Origin: Pseudomonas oryzihabitans
GTDB lineage: Bacteria; Pseudomonadota; Gammaproteobacteria; Pseudomonadales; Pseudomonadaceae
NCBI RefSeq assembly: GCF_007665395.1
Contig: NZ_VDND01000005.1
Span: forward strand, 248,001 to 312,000
Length of the DNA stretch: 64,000 bases
Reading direction: 5' to 3'
Part shown: positions 26,318 to 35,847 of the stretch, in pieces
Numbering within the stretch: position 1 is the stretch's first letter
How the letters are laid out: the number at the start of each line of letters is the position of its first letter
The notes under the pieces: generated by a model
Databases searched by the model: none
What the model was told of the DNA's origin: nothing
What the model saw: only the letters and a program-made list of their open reading frames with translations
Position numbers and translations under genes: made by a program

Positions 26318-27340
26318 TCAGCGGGTCAGGGTGACCTTGCGCAGATGGCGCGGCTGGTCCGGGTCCTGGCCACGGGCCTCGGCCAGCAGCGCGGCCATGC
26401 GGTAGAAACTCTGGATCGCCAGGAGCCCGTCCAGGTCGGGATGACCGGCGACGGCCAGGGGCAGGTCGCGTTCGGCGATCTCGTCCGGCGCCGCCAGCAG
26501 CACCCGCGCACCCCGCCCGCGCAGGTCCTGGGCCAGCTGCAGCAGGCCGGCCTGCTCGGGGCCGCGCAGAGCGAAGATCAGCAGCGGATAGCCACGCTCC
26601 ACCAGGGCCAGCGGGCCATGCTGCAATTCCGCGCCACTGAAGGCCTCGCCCTGCAGCGCCGAGGTTTCCTTGAGCTTGAGCGCCGCCTCCTGGGCGATGG
26701 CGAAGCCGGGTCCGCGGCCGACCACCATGCAGCGCTCGGCGTCGCGCAGCACCGGCAGGGCCGGTGCCCAGCTCAGCTCGGCGGCGCCATCCAGGGCCGC
26801 GGGCAGGGCCGCACCGGCCGCGAGCAGCGCCTCGTCCTGCTGCCAGTGGGCGATCAGCCGGGCCGCGGCGGCCAGGGTGGCGATGAAGCTCTTGGTGGCG
26901 GCGACGCTCCGTTCGGGCCCGGCCTGGACGCCGATGGCGTGGCGACAGGCGAGGGCCAGCGGTGAGTCGATCTCGTTGACCAGGGCCGCGGTGCGGGCGC
27001 CATAGCGATCCAGGGCGGTGAGCGTCTCGATCAGGTCCGGACTGCGACCCGACTGGGAAAAGCCCAGCGCGAGCTGGCCTTCGACGCGCAGCGGTGCCTG
27101 GCGCAGGGTGACCAGCGAGGGCGGCAGGGACAGCACTGGCAGGCCGAGATGGGCCATGGCCAGGTAGGCGAAGTAGCTGGCCGCATGGTCCGAGCTGCCA
27201 CGGGCCACGGTCAGCGCCAGTTGCGGCGGGTCGGCCCGGAGATCGTCGGCCAGCGCCGCCAGGGCCTGGTCGATGGTCGCCAGTTGACGAGCGACCGCCG
27301 CACCGCTGGCGGCGGCTTCTTCGAGCATGAGCGAGGTCAA
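26318..27340 (-). CDS. SIS-domain aminosugar isomerase/deaminase (GlmS C-terminal-like, NagB-II type)
   Basis: A 340-residue cytoplasmic protein with two SIS domains: ARGSSDHAA near 47 and the second-domain motif KLKETSALQGEAFSGAELQHGP near 222-243, as in the isomerase half of GlmS. The N-terminal glutaminase domain is missing, so it is not GlmS. Related proteins act as glucosamine-6-phosphate deaminases (NagB-II) or sugar-amine deglycases. No nag genes are adjacent, so the substrate is open. Confidence 0.8.
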   Translation of the reverse strand: MTSLMLEEAAASGAAVARQLATIDQALAALADDLRADPPQLALTVARGSSDHAASYFAYLAMAHLGLPVLSLPPSLVTLRQAPLRVEGQLALGFSQSGRSPDLIETLTALDRYGARTAALVNEIDSPLALACRHAIGVQAGPERSVAATKSFIATLAAAARLIAHWQQDEALLAAGAALPAALDGAAELSWAPALPVLRDAERCMVVGRGPGFAIAQEAALKLKETSALQGEAFSGAELQHGPLALVERGYPLLIFALRGPEQAGLLQLAQDLRGRGARVLLAAPDEIAERDLPLAVAGHPDLDGLLAIQSFYRMAALLAEARGQDPDQPRHLRKVTLTR

Positions 27341-27549
27341 GAGGGTCTCCTGCAGCTAGGCCTGATGCTGCCCACTCTGCCATTCCGCCCGGTCGCCGAC
27401 CAGCGCCGCGGAGCCGTCCGGTCGCGGACGCCCTCGCGGCGCGCGACGGACGTTCAGGCTCTTCGCCGTGGCGAGGCCGTCGACAACATCCTCCGCTCAC
27501 GCCCTTTCTCCGGCAGCGCTCCGGGCCGGCGCCGCCGGGATCCGGCGCG

Positions 27550-29490
27550 CTAGAGCTTGAAGCGCGCCATCTGGGTGGCGAGGTGTTCGGCGTAGTGGTT
27601 CAGCGCCTGGCAGTCCTGATGGCACGTCTGGACGTCGCGGACGGTGGACTGGGCCAGGTCGGCGATGCCCTGGACGGTGACATTGATGTCTTCGGTCACC
27701 GAGCTCTGCTCCTCGGTGGCGGTGGCCACCTGTTGATTGCGGTCCGCGAGCGCCGCGACCTGGTCGGCGATCCGGTTCAGCGACTCGCCGGTCTGCTGGC
27801 TGGACCTCACGCCAGTGCGGGTGGCCGCCTGGCCAGCCCGTATCGAGGCGACCGCCTGGGCGGCGCCCGTGCGCAACTGGCCCATGATGGCCTGGATCTC
27901 GCCCGTCGCGCCCTGGGTGCGTCCCGCCAGGGTCCGCACCTCATCGGCGACCACGGCGAAGCCGCGCCCGCTTTCACCGGCGCGCGCGGCTTCGATCGCC
28001 GCATTGAGGGCGAGCAGGTTGGTCTGGTCGGAAATGCCGCGAATGGTGGTGGCGATCCGCTCGATCGTGGTGATCTGCTCGGCCAGCTGTTCCACCACCG
28101 CCGCGGAGAGGCCTATGTCATGCGACATGCCCTCGATGGTGGCGATCGACTGCCCCACCACCGTCCTGGCCGAGCTCGCCTCCTGCTGGGTAGCGTGCGA
28201 CACCCCTGCGGCTTCGGCGGCATTCCGGGCGATTTCCTGGACCGTCAGGCCCATCTCGTGCACGGCGGTGGCGACCGTCTCGGTCATCTCCTGCTGGCGC
28301 ACCGCCCGGGTCGCCGTCCCGTCGACGACCTGGGCCACGCCCCGGACGCTGCGCCGCAACTCTTCGCTGGTCTGCAGGGCATCGCCGATCAACTGCCGCA
28401 GGCTCTCGATGAAGCGGTTGAAGCCGCGGGCGAGGTCACCCAGCTCGTTTTCGCGCTGCGCGTCCAGGCGCCGGCTGAGATCGCCCTGGCCGCCGCCGAT
28501 GTCCACCAGCGCCGCCGTCACCTGGCGTATCGGCCGGACGATGCCGCGGGCGATCCAGGCCATGAACAGCAGGAAGAGCAGGACGATCGCCAGGCTGATG
28601 GCCCCGATGAGCGTCAGGGTCTGGCGCGCCGGGCCGTACACCTCGGCCGCGGGAATCTCGCCGACCAGCACCCAGCCGAGCGAGGCCACCGGCCGGCTCA
28701 GCGCCAGATAGTCTTCGCCGTCGCGGCTGAACTGCAGGGTTTCCCCCTGGCCCGCACCGGCCTTCAGCAGCGCCTGGGCCGGCGCCGCGCCGGTCAGCTC
28801 GGCCAGGGTCGCGACGTCGTTCCTATTCGCCTCGGGATGGATCTTGATCCTGCCGTCGGCACTCACGAGATAGACCCGCCCCTGGCTGCCGAAGCGAAAT
28901 TCGCGGATCAGCTCGGACAGCGTGCTCAGGCTGAAACCGAGTCCGGCGACGCCCAGGGCTTTCCCGTCTCGCTCGATGCGCTGGTTGATGAACAGGGTCG
29001 GGACCTTGGTGCTCTGGTCGACATCGATATCCAGCGTCTGCGCCTTGCCGCTGTCGAGGAAGTCGTAGAACCAGCGATTCTCCGGCGCACCGCTCAGGAG
29101 GGTGCGATTGAGGCCCTGGTCGGTGAAGTAGTGGCCACTGTCCTTGGCGACGATGAAGGTGGAAAGCGCCTGCTGCCGGGTCTTGATGTCGGCCAGGTAG
29201 CGGATGAAGGCCGCTTGCTGGCTGGCCGCTTCCCCAGTGGCGAGCCAGTCGCTGACCAGCGTGTTGCTGGCGATGGCCGTGGCGGCGTTCAGCGGAGCGG
29301 CGAGCAAGCGCTCCAGGTCGTTGCGAATGGCCTCGACGCTGGCCGGCATGGCCTGTTCGACCAGGTAGCGATCGCTGAGCCTGTTCAGGGCGAAGGCATA
29401 GAGGGCGATGATGATCAGGCTGCTGATGAGCAGGGCCGCCCCCATGCTGGCCGTCAGTTGGAATTGGATACTCTTGCGCCAGCGCTGCAT
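27550..29490 (-). CDS. Methyl-accepting chemotaxis protein with a dCache sensor
   Basis: A 646-residue transmembrane receptor. A membrane segment lies near 12-32, a periplasmic double-Cache domain at about 35-290 (with [19 protein letters not shown] and [13 protein letters not shown] in the membrane-distal fold), a second membrane segment near 292-312, then HAMP and the cytoplasmic signalling domain with the highly conserved hairpin [20 protein letters not shown]. It signals to CheA/CheW. The ligand is likely a small amine, amino acid or organic acid, judged only from the fold. No C-terminal CheR/CheB-binding pentapeptide. Confidence 0.92.
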   Translation of the reverse strand: MQRWRKSIQFQLTASMGAALLISSLIIIALYAFALNRLSDRYLVEQAMPASVEAIRNDLERLLAAPLNAATAIASNTLVSDWLATGEAASQQAAFIRYLADIKTRQQALSTFIVAKDSGHYFTDQGLNRTLLSGAPENRWFYDFLDSGKAQTLDIDVDQSTKVPTLFINQRIERDGKALGVAGLGFSLSTLSELIREFRFGSQGRVYLVSADGRIKIHPEANRNDVATLAELTGAAPAQALLKAGAGQGETLQFSRDGEDYLALSRPVASLGWVLVGEIPAAEVYGPARQTLTLIGAISLAIVLLFLLFMAWIARGIVRPIRQVTAALVDIGGGQGDLSRRLDAQRENELGDLARGFNRFIESLRQLIGDALQTSEELRRSVRGVAQVVDGTATRAVRQQEMTETVATAVHEMGLTVQEIARNAAEAAGVSHATQQEASSARTVVGQSIATIEGMSHDIGLSAAVVEQLAEQITTIERIATTIRGISDQTNLLALNAAIEAARAGESGRGFAVVADEVRTLAGRTQGATGEIQAIMGQLRTGAAQAVASIRAGQAATRTGVRSSQQTGESLNRIADQVAALADRNQQVATATEEQSSVTEDINVTVQGIADLAQSTVRDVQTCHQDCQALNHYAEHLATQMARFKL

Positions 29491-29874
29491 GACAAACCCC
29501 GGGAATCAGACGAAAAAACATGACCGTTTGGACAACTTTTCATCCTGGAACAAAAGTCGTGCCAGCGTCTGCTGCCCAGGCCCGCGCCCGGGGCTAGATC
29601 CCCTGCCGTCGGTGGCGGCCAGCGCGTCGCCATCCGAGCGGCCCCAAGTCAGTGCAACACTGTCCGCCGGTGACCGATATTGTGGCCAGATGACATCAGG
29701 CGTGCTGTTTCAGGCGCAACCCAACGGGCGCCTGGGCCAGCAGAGCGCAGGTGGAGTCTGCTCCCAAGATTCGGCCCGGGCGGTCGGACGGGTCCCGCAC
29801 GGAGGGGGTCTACCCGGGCCGCGCGGCGCTCCAGGGCAGTCGCACCGGAGGCATCCAGGGCGCAATGCCTGCCA
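29491..29874. other. Intergenic region, nothing clear
   Basis: About 384 bases between the chemoreceptor start and the 3' end of the response-regulator gene, both on the minus strand. It must hold the receptor promoter. I see no plausible reading frame, tRNA, terminator T-run or strong repeat. Confidence 0.5.
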
Positions 29875-31311
29875 CTAGTCCCCCTCGTCCGCCGCGCCGC
29901 CGGTGAATTGCAGGTCGTGCTTGCGCAGCTTGTCGGAGAGCGTCTTGCGCGGCAGGCCCAGGGCTTCGGCGAGGCTACGCAGGGAGGCGTGGGGCTTGGC
30001 CAGTTCGCGCTGGATGAGGTCGCGCTCGAAGGCCTCGACCTGTTCGCCGAGGCCGGCGGCTTGCCCAGCCGGCGGCGGCGCAGGTAGGGCCGCTGCAGGG
30101 GCCACCGGTGGCGCCCCCAGGGGCGCTAGGGGGGCGTAGGCGCTGTTGTCCAGGGCCAGGTCCAGGCCCAGGGCGAAGCGCTCGGCGGCGTTCTGCAACT
30201 CGCGCACGTTGCCGGGCCAGCGGTGGGCGATCAGCGCGGCGCGCTGCTCGGCATCGGGGTCACGCACGGGCGTGCCATGACGTTCGGCGGCGGCCCGGGC
30301 GAAATGACCGAACAGCGGCAGGATGTCTTCGCTGCGCTCGCGCAGGGCGGGAATGCGCAGGGTAGCGACGTTCAGCCGATAGTAGAGGTCGGCGCGGAAG
30401 CGGCCCTGGTCGGCGGCCTGGCGCAGGTCTTCCTTGGTCGCGGCGACCACCCGGATGTCCAGCGGGATCTGCTGGTTGGAGCCCAGCCGCTCGACCTTGC
30501 GTTCCTGCAGCAGGCGCAGCAGCTTGACCTGGACGTCCAGGCTCATGCTCTCGATCTCGTCGAGGAACAGGGTACCGCCACTGGCGTATTCGAACTTGCC
30601 AATGCGTCTCTTCTGGGCGCCGGTGAAAGCGCCCTGTTCGTGGCCGAAGAGTTCGCTCTCCACCACGGACTCGGCGAGGGCGCCGGCGTTGATGGCGACG
30701 AAGGGGCCGTCACGGCGATTCGACAGGTCGTGCAGCGCACGGGCCACCACCTCCTTGCCGGCACCGGTTTCGCCATGGATCAGCACATCGGCCTGGGTCG
30801 CGGCCAGGGCGCCGATCTGGTCGCGCAGCCGGGCCATGCCCGGGGTCTGGCCGATCAGCCGGGTCTGCAATTCCTGCCGCTCGGCCAGGGCCAGGCGCAG
30901 GCTGCGGTTCTCCAGCACCAGGTGGCGGGCACCCAGGGCGCGGCGCACGCTGTCGATCAGGGCATCGTTGGCGAAGGGCTTTTCCAGGAAGTCGTAGGCC
31001 CCGGCGCGCATGGCCTGCACCGCCAGGGGCACATCGCCGTGGCCGGTGATCAGCACCACCGGCAATTCGGGATCACGCTGGTGCAGCTGGGCCAGCAACT
31101 CCAGGCCATCGATACCGGGCATGCGGATATCGCTGACCACCACCCCGGGCCAGTCGCGCACCCTGGCCAGCTCCAGCTCGCGGGCATCGGCCAAGGCGGT
31201 GACCTTGAAGCCGGCCAGGTCGAGGGTCTGGCTCAGCGCCAGGCGCAGGTGGGCGTCGTCGTCGATCAGCAGGATCTGGCTGGCGGGATCGAAGGGGGGC
31301 AGGGCGCTCAT
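29875..31311 (-). CDS. Sigma-54-dependent response regulator, DctD/MifR type
   Basis: A 478-residue NtrC-family activator: receiver domain 1-125 with phosphoacceptor Asp61 ([10 protein letters not shown]), AAA+ domain about 150-385 with Walker A GETGAGKE and the sigma-54 loop GAFTGA, and a Fis-type helix-turn-helix at the C-terminus ([20 protein letters not shown]). It pairs with the kinase encoded 32 bases upstream. Close relatives control C4-dicarboxylate (DctD) or alpha-ketoglutarate (MifR) transporter genes; no transporter is in the window. Confidence 0.93.
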   Translation of the reverse strand: MSALPPFDPASQILLIDDDAHLRLALSQTLDLAGFKVTALADARELELARVRDWPGVVVSDIRMPGIDGLELLAQLHQRDPELPVVLITGHGDVPLAVQAMRAGAYDFLEKPFANDALIDSVRRALGARHLVLENRSLRLALAERQELQTRLIGQTPGMARLRDQIGALAATQADVLIHGETGAGKEVVARALHDLSNRRDGPFVAINAGALAESVVESELFGHEQGAFTGAQKRRIGKFEYASGGTLFLDEIESMSLDVQVKLLRLLQERKVERLGSNQQIPLDIRVVAATKEDLRQAADQGRFRADLYYRLNVATLRIPALRERSEDILPLFGHFARAAAERHGTPVRDPDAEQRAALIAHRWPGNVRELQNAAERFALGLDLALDNSAYAPLAPLGAPPVAPAAALPAPPPAGQAAGLGEQVEAFERDLIQRELAKPHASLRSLAEALGLPRKTLSDKLRKHDLQFTGGAADEGD

Positions 31312-31343
31312 GACAAAGACCTAAGAGTGGAGGGGCGGCGCGG

Positions 31344-33158
31344 TCATCCGCGGACTTCTTCCTGGGGCACCGAGGCGACCCCTGGCTTGCCGTGCAGCAG
31401 ATAGAGGCGTACCTCGGCGCCACCGTCGGCATGGTTGGACAGGTGCAGGTGGCCGCCCAGGGTGCGCAACAGGTTATCGCAGATCGCCAGGCCCAGGCCG
31501 AGCCCCTGGGCGGTGGCCTTGGTGGTGAAGAAGGGTTCGTGGGCGCGCGCCAGGGCCTCGCTGGAGAAGCCAGGGCCGTTATCCCTCAGGATCAGCGTCA
31601 CGCCGCGTTCGTCGAGGCGGGTGGTCAGCCACAGGCGGCGGGTACTGGTCTTTTCCGCCAGGGCATCGAGGGCGTTGCTCAGCAGGTTGCTGATGATCTG
31701 CCGCAGGCGGGTTTCCCCGGCCTGCACCCACAGCGGCGCATCGGGCAGGTCGCGGATCAGCTCCACCTGCATCGCCCGCCGGCGGGCGGCGACCAGCGCC
31801 AGGGCGTCTTCCAGGGCACCCTGCAGCACCACGCTCTCCGGCGCCCGGCGGGCCCCGCGGGCATAGGCCTTGAGGTGGGCGATGATGTTGGCCATGCGCG
31901 TGGTCAGCTCGCCGATCAGCTTGAGGTTGCCGCGGGCGTCGTCCAGGCGATCGTGGTCGAGCAGCACGACGGCGTTTTCCGTGTAGCTGCGGATGGCCGC
32001 CAGCGGCTGGTTGAGTTCGTGGCTGATGCTGGCCGACATGGTGCCCAGGGCCGACAGCTTGCCGGCCTGCACGGCCTCGTCCTGGGCGCGCATGAGTTCG
32101 CGCTGGGCCTGCTCGCGGTCGTGGACCTCCTGCTGCAGGCGGGCGTTGAGCGTCTGCAGGTCGCGGGTACGTTCCTCCACGTTCAGCTCCAGGTCGCGCT
32201 TGGCCCGGGCGTCCAGCGCCAGGCGCTCGATGAAGTGGCGACGTCTCAGCGTCATCACCACCAGCAGCAGGAGCAGCGCCAGCAGGGTCGCCGCCCCGAC
32301 GTAGAGAGCGCTGCGTACCTGGCGCTCGGCCATTTCCCGCGGCGCCAGGATCTGCGCCGTCCAGCCCACCTCGTCCAGCGCCCGGGTCTGGGTCAGCCAG
32401 TCGTTGGGCACAAGGGTCAGGGGCGCGGGATTGGTGGTGGGATAGGGGCGGTTGGCATTGACCTGCTCGCGCTGGCGTTCGTCCAGCGGATGGGTGGCGC
32501 GAAAGCGCCAGGCGTCGTGCGAGGTGAGGATGACCACGCCCAGGTCGTCGGTGACCAGGAGTTGCTCGGGCGCGTTGCCCCAGAGCTTTTCCGCGCTGTC
32601 CAGGTCCACCTTGACCACCACCACGCCGGTGGCGCGCCCGCCGTCGCGCACGGCAGCGGCGAAATAGTAGCCGCGCTTGCTCGAGGTGGTGCCGAGGCCG
32701 AAGAAGCGCCCCGGTTGCCCCTGCATGGCCGCCTTGTAGTAGGGGCGGAAGGAGAAGTCGCGACCGACGAAGGTGTCCGGCTGGCGATAGTTGGAGCTGG
32801 CCAGGCAGGTGCCATCGTCCTGCATCAGGTAGATGACGTCCGCCCCGGTGCGCTGGCGGATGTCCTCCAGCATCTGGCTGGCGGCGTCCTGGGCGCTGCG
32901 GTCCCCCTGGCGTTCCAGGGCGTTGCGCAGTACCGGCAGATCACCCAGCAGGTCCGGCAGCACCTCGTAGCGCCTCAGGGTGCCCAGCAGGTTGGCCACG
33001 TAAAGGTCCAGGGTCTGGCCGTTCTGCTCGGCCAGTTGCGCCTCGTAATAGTGCTGGGCGGCATAACGCAGCGGGATCAGCAGCAGTGTCAGGCCCAGCG
33101 CCAGCAGCAGCAGGCTGCTCCAGCGGGGGCGCTTGGGAAGGTGCGGGCTCTTGGACAT
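31344..33158 (-). CDS. Sensor histidine kinase, DctB/MifS type
   Basis: A 604-residue membrane kinase. Membrane segments are near 15-31 and 284-304, enclosing a periplasmic double-PAS (dCache) sensor with GADVIYLMQDDGTCLASSN and FSFRPYYKAAMQG, typical of DctB. A coiled coil (about 320-365) leads to the H-box SHELNQPLAAIRSY with His380, then N (NLLSNALDAL), G1 (DNGPGF), F (FFTTK) and G2 (GLGLGL) boxes. It would phosphorylate the adjacent regulator in response to a dicarboxylate-like ligand. Confidence 0.92.
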   Translation of the reverse strand: MSKSPHLPKRPRWSSLLLLALGLTLLLIPLRYAAQHYYEAQLAEQNGQTLDLYVANLLGTLRRYEVLPDLLGDLPVLRNALERQGDRSAQDAASQMLEDIRQRTGADVIYLMQDDGTCLASSNYRQPDTFVGRDFSFRPYYKAAMQGQPGRFFGLGTTSSKRGYYFAAAVRDGGRATGVVVVKVDLDSAEKLWGNAPEQLLVTDDLGVVILTSHDAWRFRATHPLDERQREQVNANRPYPTTNPAPLTLVPNDWLTQTRALDEVGWTAQILAPREMAERQVRSALYVGAATLLALLLLLVVMTLRRRHFIERLALDARAKRDLELNVEERTRDLQTLNARLQQEVHDREQAQRELMRAQDEAVQAGKLSALGTMSASISHELNQPLAAIRSYTENAVVLLDHDRLDDARGNLKLIGELTTRMANIIAHLKAYARGARRAPESVVLQGALEDALALVAARRRAMQVELIRDLPDAPLWVQAGETRLRQIISNLLSNALDALAEKTSTRRLWLTTRLDERGVTLILRDNGPGFSSEALARAHEPFFTTKATAQGLGLGLAICDNLLRTLGGHLHLSNHADGGAEVRLYLLHGKPGVASVPQEEVRG

Positions 33159-33355
33159 GCGCGGCTACGGTAGAGGGACTCGCTGCATTATGCCCAAGGC
33201 CGGCGCTAGGCGAAGGGGGCGGCAGACTGTTAACGCCTTGGCAGTCGGCCGAAATATCTTGTTACCAATGGCCTCGCCTGTGGAAGAGCACACGGTTTTC
33301 TGCGGCGAAAGGCGGCTAACTGAATCCGCAATCAGCCAATGACGGAGTGACTTCC

Positions 33356-33559
33356 ATGAAAAGCACCACCCTCTGCCTGACCCTCGCCGGCCTCCTGGCC
33401 ACCTCGGCCGCCTTCGCCCAGACGGCACCCGCCGATCCTGCCGCGACGCCCGGGGCCAGCACCAGCGCGCCCGCCGCCAAGACCGGCAAGCAGGCCACCA
33501 CCCACCACAAGAAGGTGGCCCACAAGAAGGTCCACAAGGCCGCCACCAGCGGCAGCTGA
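33356..33559 (+). CDS. Small secreted Lys/His-rich peptide
   Basis: A 67-residue product with a clear signal peptide (about 22 residues, ending AAFAQ). The mature part begins with Thr-Ala-Pro repeats and ends in a basic His- and Lys-rich tail (HHKKVAHKKVHK). GGAG lies eight bases before the ATG. The layout resembles acid-shock (Asr-like) and other small basic periplasmic peptides. It is followed by a hairpin and a second small secreted-peptide gene. No function is assigned. Confidence 0.6.
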   Translation: MKSTTLCLTLAGLLATSAAFAQTAPADPAATPGASTSAPAAKTGKQATTHHKKVAHKKVHKAATSGS

Positions 33560-33569
33560 TCTGCGGCGC

Positions 33570-33594
33570 GGCACCTCCCCGGGCGGGAGGTGCC
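33570..33594. terminator. Hairpin between two small secreted-peptide genes
   Basis: GGCACCTCCC and GGGAGGTGCC form a perfect ten-base stem with a five-base loop, directly after the first small gene. No T-run follows, so it may stabilise the upstream mRNA or cause partial termination. Confidence 0.45.
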
Positions 33595-33630
33595 TAAACA
33601 GGGGTGAATCCGCTGTCGAGGAATCGTCCC

Positions 33631-33879
33631 ATGCGCAAGACCCTGCTGCTTCCCGCTCTCTTCCTGGGCCTCGGCCTGTCCGGCGCGGTCCTGGCCCAGA
33701 CCAGCCCGACCAACCCTCCGGCCACCCCTGCGCGGCCCGATCCCACCAGCACCCATGGCCTGGAGAAGGCGCCCAGCACCGGCGTCGGTGCGGCCGACAA
33801 CGGCTCCAGTGGCGGCTCCGGCAGCGATACCGGCAGCGACCACGTGAAGAAGCCCAAGACCCAGCACAAGGATCACTAG
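33631..33879 (+). CDS. Small secreted Gly/Ser/Pro-rich protein
   Basis: An 82-residue product with a signal peptide (ending AVLAQ near residue 23). The mature chain is low-complexity: Pro/Thr-rich, then Gly/Ser/Asp-rich, with a basic tail KKPKTQHKDH. GAGGAA precedes the ATG. It resembles the preceding small gene in general plan (signal peptide, Gln at +1, Thr-Pro stretch, His/Lys tail), so the two may be distant paralogues. Function unknown. Confidence 0.55.
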   Translation: MRKTLLLPALFLGLGLSGAVLAQTSPTNPPATPARPDPTSTHGLEKAPSTGVGAADNGSSGGSGSDTGSDHVKKPKTQHKDH

Positions 33880-33986
33880 GGCACCCGCCTATTCCCCCGG
33901 GGAATGATCCAATGAGCAAAGATCGCTTGAGCCGCGCGGGCGGCCGTGTCGAAATCGGCTTCTAGCCTGAGCCAGGAGCCGCTCCC

Positions 33987-35318
33987 ATGACCGCCCCGTC
34001 GCTGCTTTCCCCGGACGCCATCCGCACCCGTTTCTCCCAGGCGATGTCGGCGATGTACCGCCAGGAGGTCCCCCAGTACGGCACCCTGCTGGAGCTGGTC
34101 GCCGCGGTGAATGCCGGCCAACCAGGCTTCGCCCAGGACTCCGCGGAACGCCTGGACCTGGAACGGCACGGTGCCATCCGCGTCGGCACGGCCGAGGAGC
34201 TGGCCACCCTGCGCCGCCTGTTCGCCGTCATGGGCATGCAGCCGGTCGGCTACTACGATCTGAGCGTGGCGGGCGTACCCGTGCATTCCACCGCCTTCCG
34301 CCCCGTGGCGCCTGAGGCCCTGCAGGTCAATCCCTTCCGCGTCTTCACCTCGCTGCTGCGCCTGGAGCTGATCGAAGACGCCGAGCTGCGCCAGCTGGCC
34401 GAAGAGGTCCTCGCCGCCCGCCGTATCTTCACCCCCGGCGCGCTGGAGCTGATCGAGCGCGCCGAAGCCCAGGGTGGCCTCTGCGATGCCGAGGCCGATG
34501 CCTTCGTCCAGGAAGCTCTGGAAACCTTCCGCTGGCACCGCGAAGCCAATGTCGACGCAGGCCTCTACCAGCGCCTGCACGATGCCCACCGGCTGATCGC
34601 CGACGTGGTCTGCTTCAAGGGCCCGCACATCAACCACCTGACCCCGCGCACCCTCGACATCGACGCCGTCCAGGCCAAGATGCCCGCCCGCGGCATCGCG
34701 CCCAAGGAGACCATCGAAGGCCCGCCCCGTCGCCAGTGCCCCATCCTGCTGCGCCAGACCAGCTTCAAGGCGCTGGAAGAGCCCATCCTGTTCCAGGGCG
34801 AGGTCCAGGGCTCGCACACGGCGCGCTTCGGCGAGATCGAACAACGCGGCGTGGCCCTCACCCCGGCCGGCCGCCAGCGCTACGACGAACTGCTGCAGGA
34901 AGTCCGCCAGCGCAGCAAGGTTGCGGGTAGCGACTATGCGACCGTACTGGCCGAGGTATTCCAGGCCCTGCCGGATGACTGGGACGAACTGCGCCGCCAG
35001 GGCCTGGCCTGGTTCCGCTATCGTGTCGCAGCGGACGTCCGCTCAGGCGTGGATACCGCCGATCCCGACGCCCTGATCGCCGTCGGCCAGCTGATCGCCG
35101 ATCCCATCACCTACGAAGACTTCCTGCCCGTCAGCGCCGCCGGCATCTTCCAGTCCAACCTGGGTGCCGGCAGCCAGCAGGAATACCAAAGCGGCGGCAA
35201 TCGCGCTGCCTTCGAAGCTGCACTCGGCGCGCCGGTGCTCGACGAGATGGCGCTGTATGAGCGCCAGCAGCGCGAGTCCTTGGACGTCGCCCTGGCTGCC
35301 CTGGGCCGCCCCGCCTAG
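33987..35318 (+). CDS. hglS: 2-oxoadipate dioxygenase/decarboxylase HglS (DUF1338, YdcJ family)
   Basis: A 443-residue non-haem iron enzyme of the DUF1338 family. Compared with Pseudomonas putida HglS, the metal ligands His70, His226 and Glu294 correspond to His61 (ERHGAIRVGT), His217 (INHLTPRT) and Glu285 (FGEIEQRG), and Arg74 corresponds to Arg65. HglS turns 2-oxoadipate into D-2-hydroxyglutarate in the D-lysine/pipecolate route. The following Lrp-type gene, 60 bases downstream, may control it. Confidence 0.93.
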   Translation: MTAPSLLSPDAIRTRFSQAMSAMYRQEVPQYGTLLELVAAVNAGQPGFAQDSAERLDLERHGAIRVGTAEELATLRRLFAVMGMQPVGYYDLSVAGVPVHSTAFRPVAPEALQVNPFRVFTSLLRLELIEDAELRQLAEEVLAARRIFTPGALELIERAEAQGGLCDAEADAFVQEALETFRWHREANVDAGLYQRLHDAHRLIADVVCFKGPHINHLTPRTLDIDAVQAKMPARGIAPKETIEGPPRRQCPILLRQTSFKALEEPILFQGEVQGSHTARFGEIEQRGVALTPAGRQRYDELLQEVRQRSKVAGSDYATVLAEVFQALPDDWDELRRQGLAWFRYRVAADVRSGVDTADPDALIAVGQLIADPITYEDFLPVSAAGIFQSNLGAGSQQEYQSGGNRAAFEAALGAPVLDEMALYERQQRESLDVALAALGRPA

Positions 35319-35378
35319 AATGATGGCTCCCGCGTCGGCGGCCCAGGCCCCGACGCCCGCCCCTGGCAGGCAGCCACG

Positions 35379-35837
35379 ATGTTCACCAAACTCGATCCGA
35401 CCGACTGGCAGCTCATCCACCTGCTGCAACAGAACGCCCGCACCTCCAACGCCACCCTGGCCCGCCAGCTGGGCCTGGCGCGCACCACCGTGGTCACCCG
35501 CCTGGCACGCCTGGAGCGCGAAGGCATCATCCAGGGCTACGGCCTGCGCCTGGGCTCCGAACTGGAACAAGCCGCCGTGCGCGCCTACTGCGCCATCAGC
35601 GTCCTGCCACGCAGCACTGCCGGCGTCATCCGTGCCCTGGAAAAGATGATCGAGGTGGAGGAAGTCTCCTCCGTCAGCGGCCAATTCGACTACCTGGCCT
35701 TCCTGCGCTGCACCACCCACGAAAAGCTCGACGAACTGCTCGACCGCATCGGCAATCTGGAGGGGGTGAAGCAGACGCAGACGTCGATCATCCTGAATCG
35801 GAAGATCGATCGGCGGGGTGGGGCAGGGGCAGCCTAG
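35379..35837 (+). CDS. Lrp/AsnC-family transcriptional regulator
   Basis: A 152-residue regulator with an N-terminal helix-turn-helix (ASNATLARQLGLARTTVVTRLARLEREGII pattern, about 22-52) and the RAM effector domain (about 65-145, with VSGQFDYLAFLRC). Lrp-type proteins sense amino acids as octamers. Lying directly after hglS on the same strand suggests control of lysine or 2-oxoadipate catabolism; this is inference. Confidence 0.88.
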   Translation: MFTKLDPTDWQLIHLLQQNARTSNATLARQLGLARTTVVTRLARLEREGIIQGYGLRLGSELEQAAVRAYCAISVLPRSTAGVIRALEKMIEVEEVSSVSGQFDYLAFLRCTTHEKLDELLDRIGNLEGVKQTQTSIILNRKIDRRGGAGAA

Positions 35838-35847
35838 CAACTCCTTG

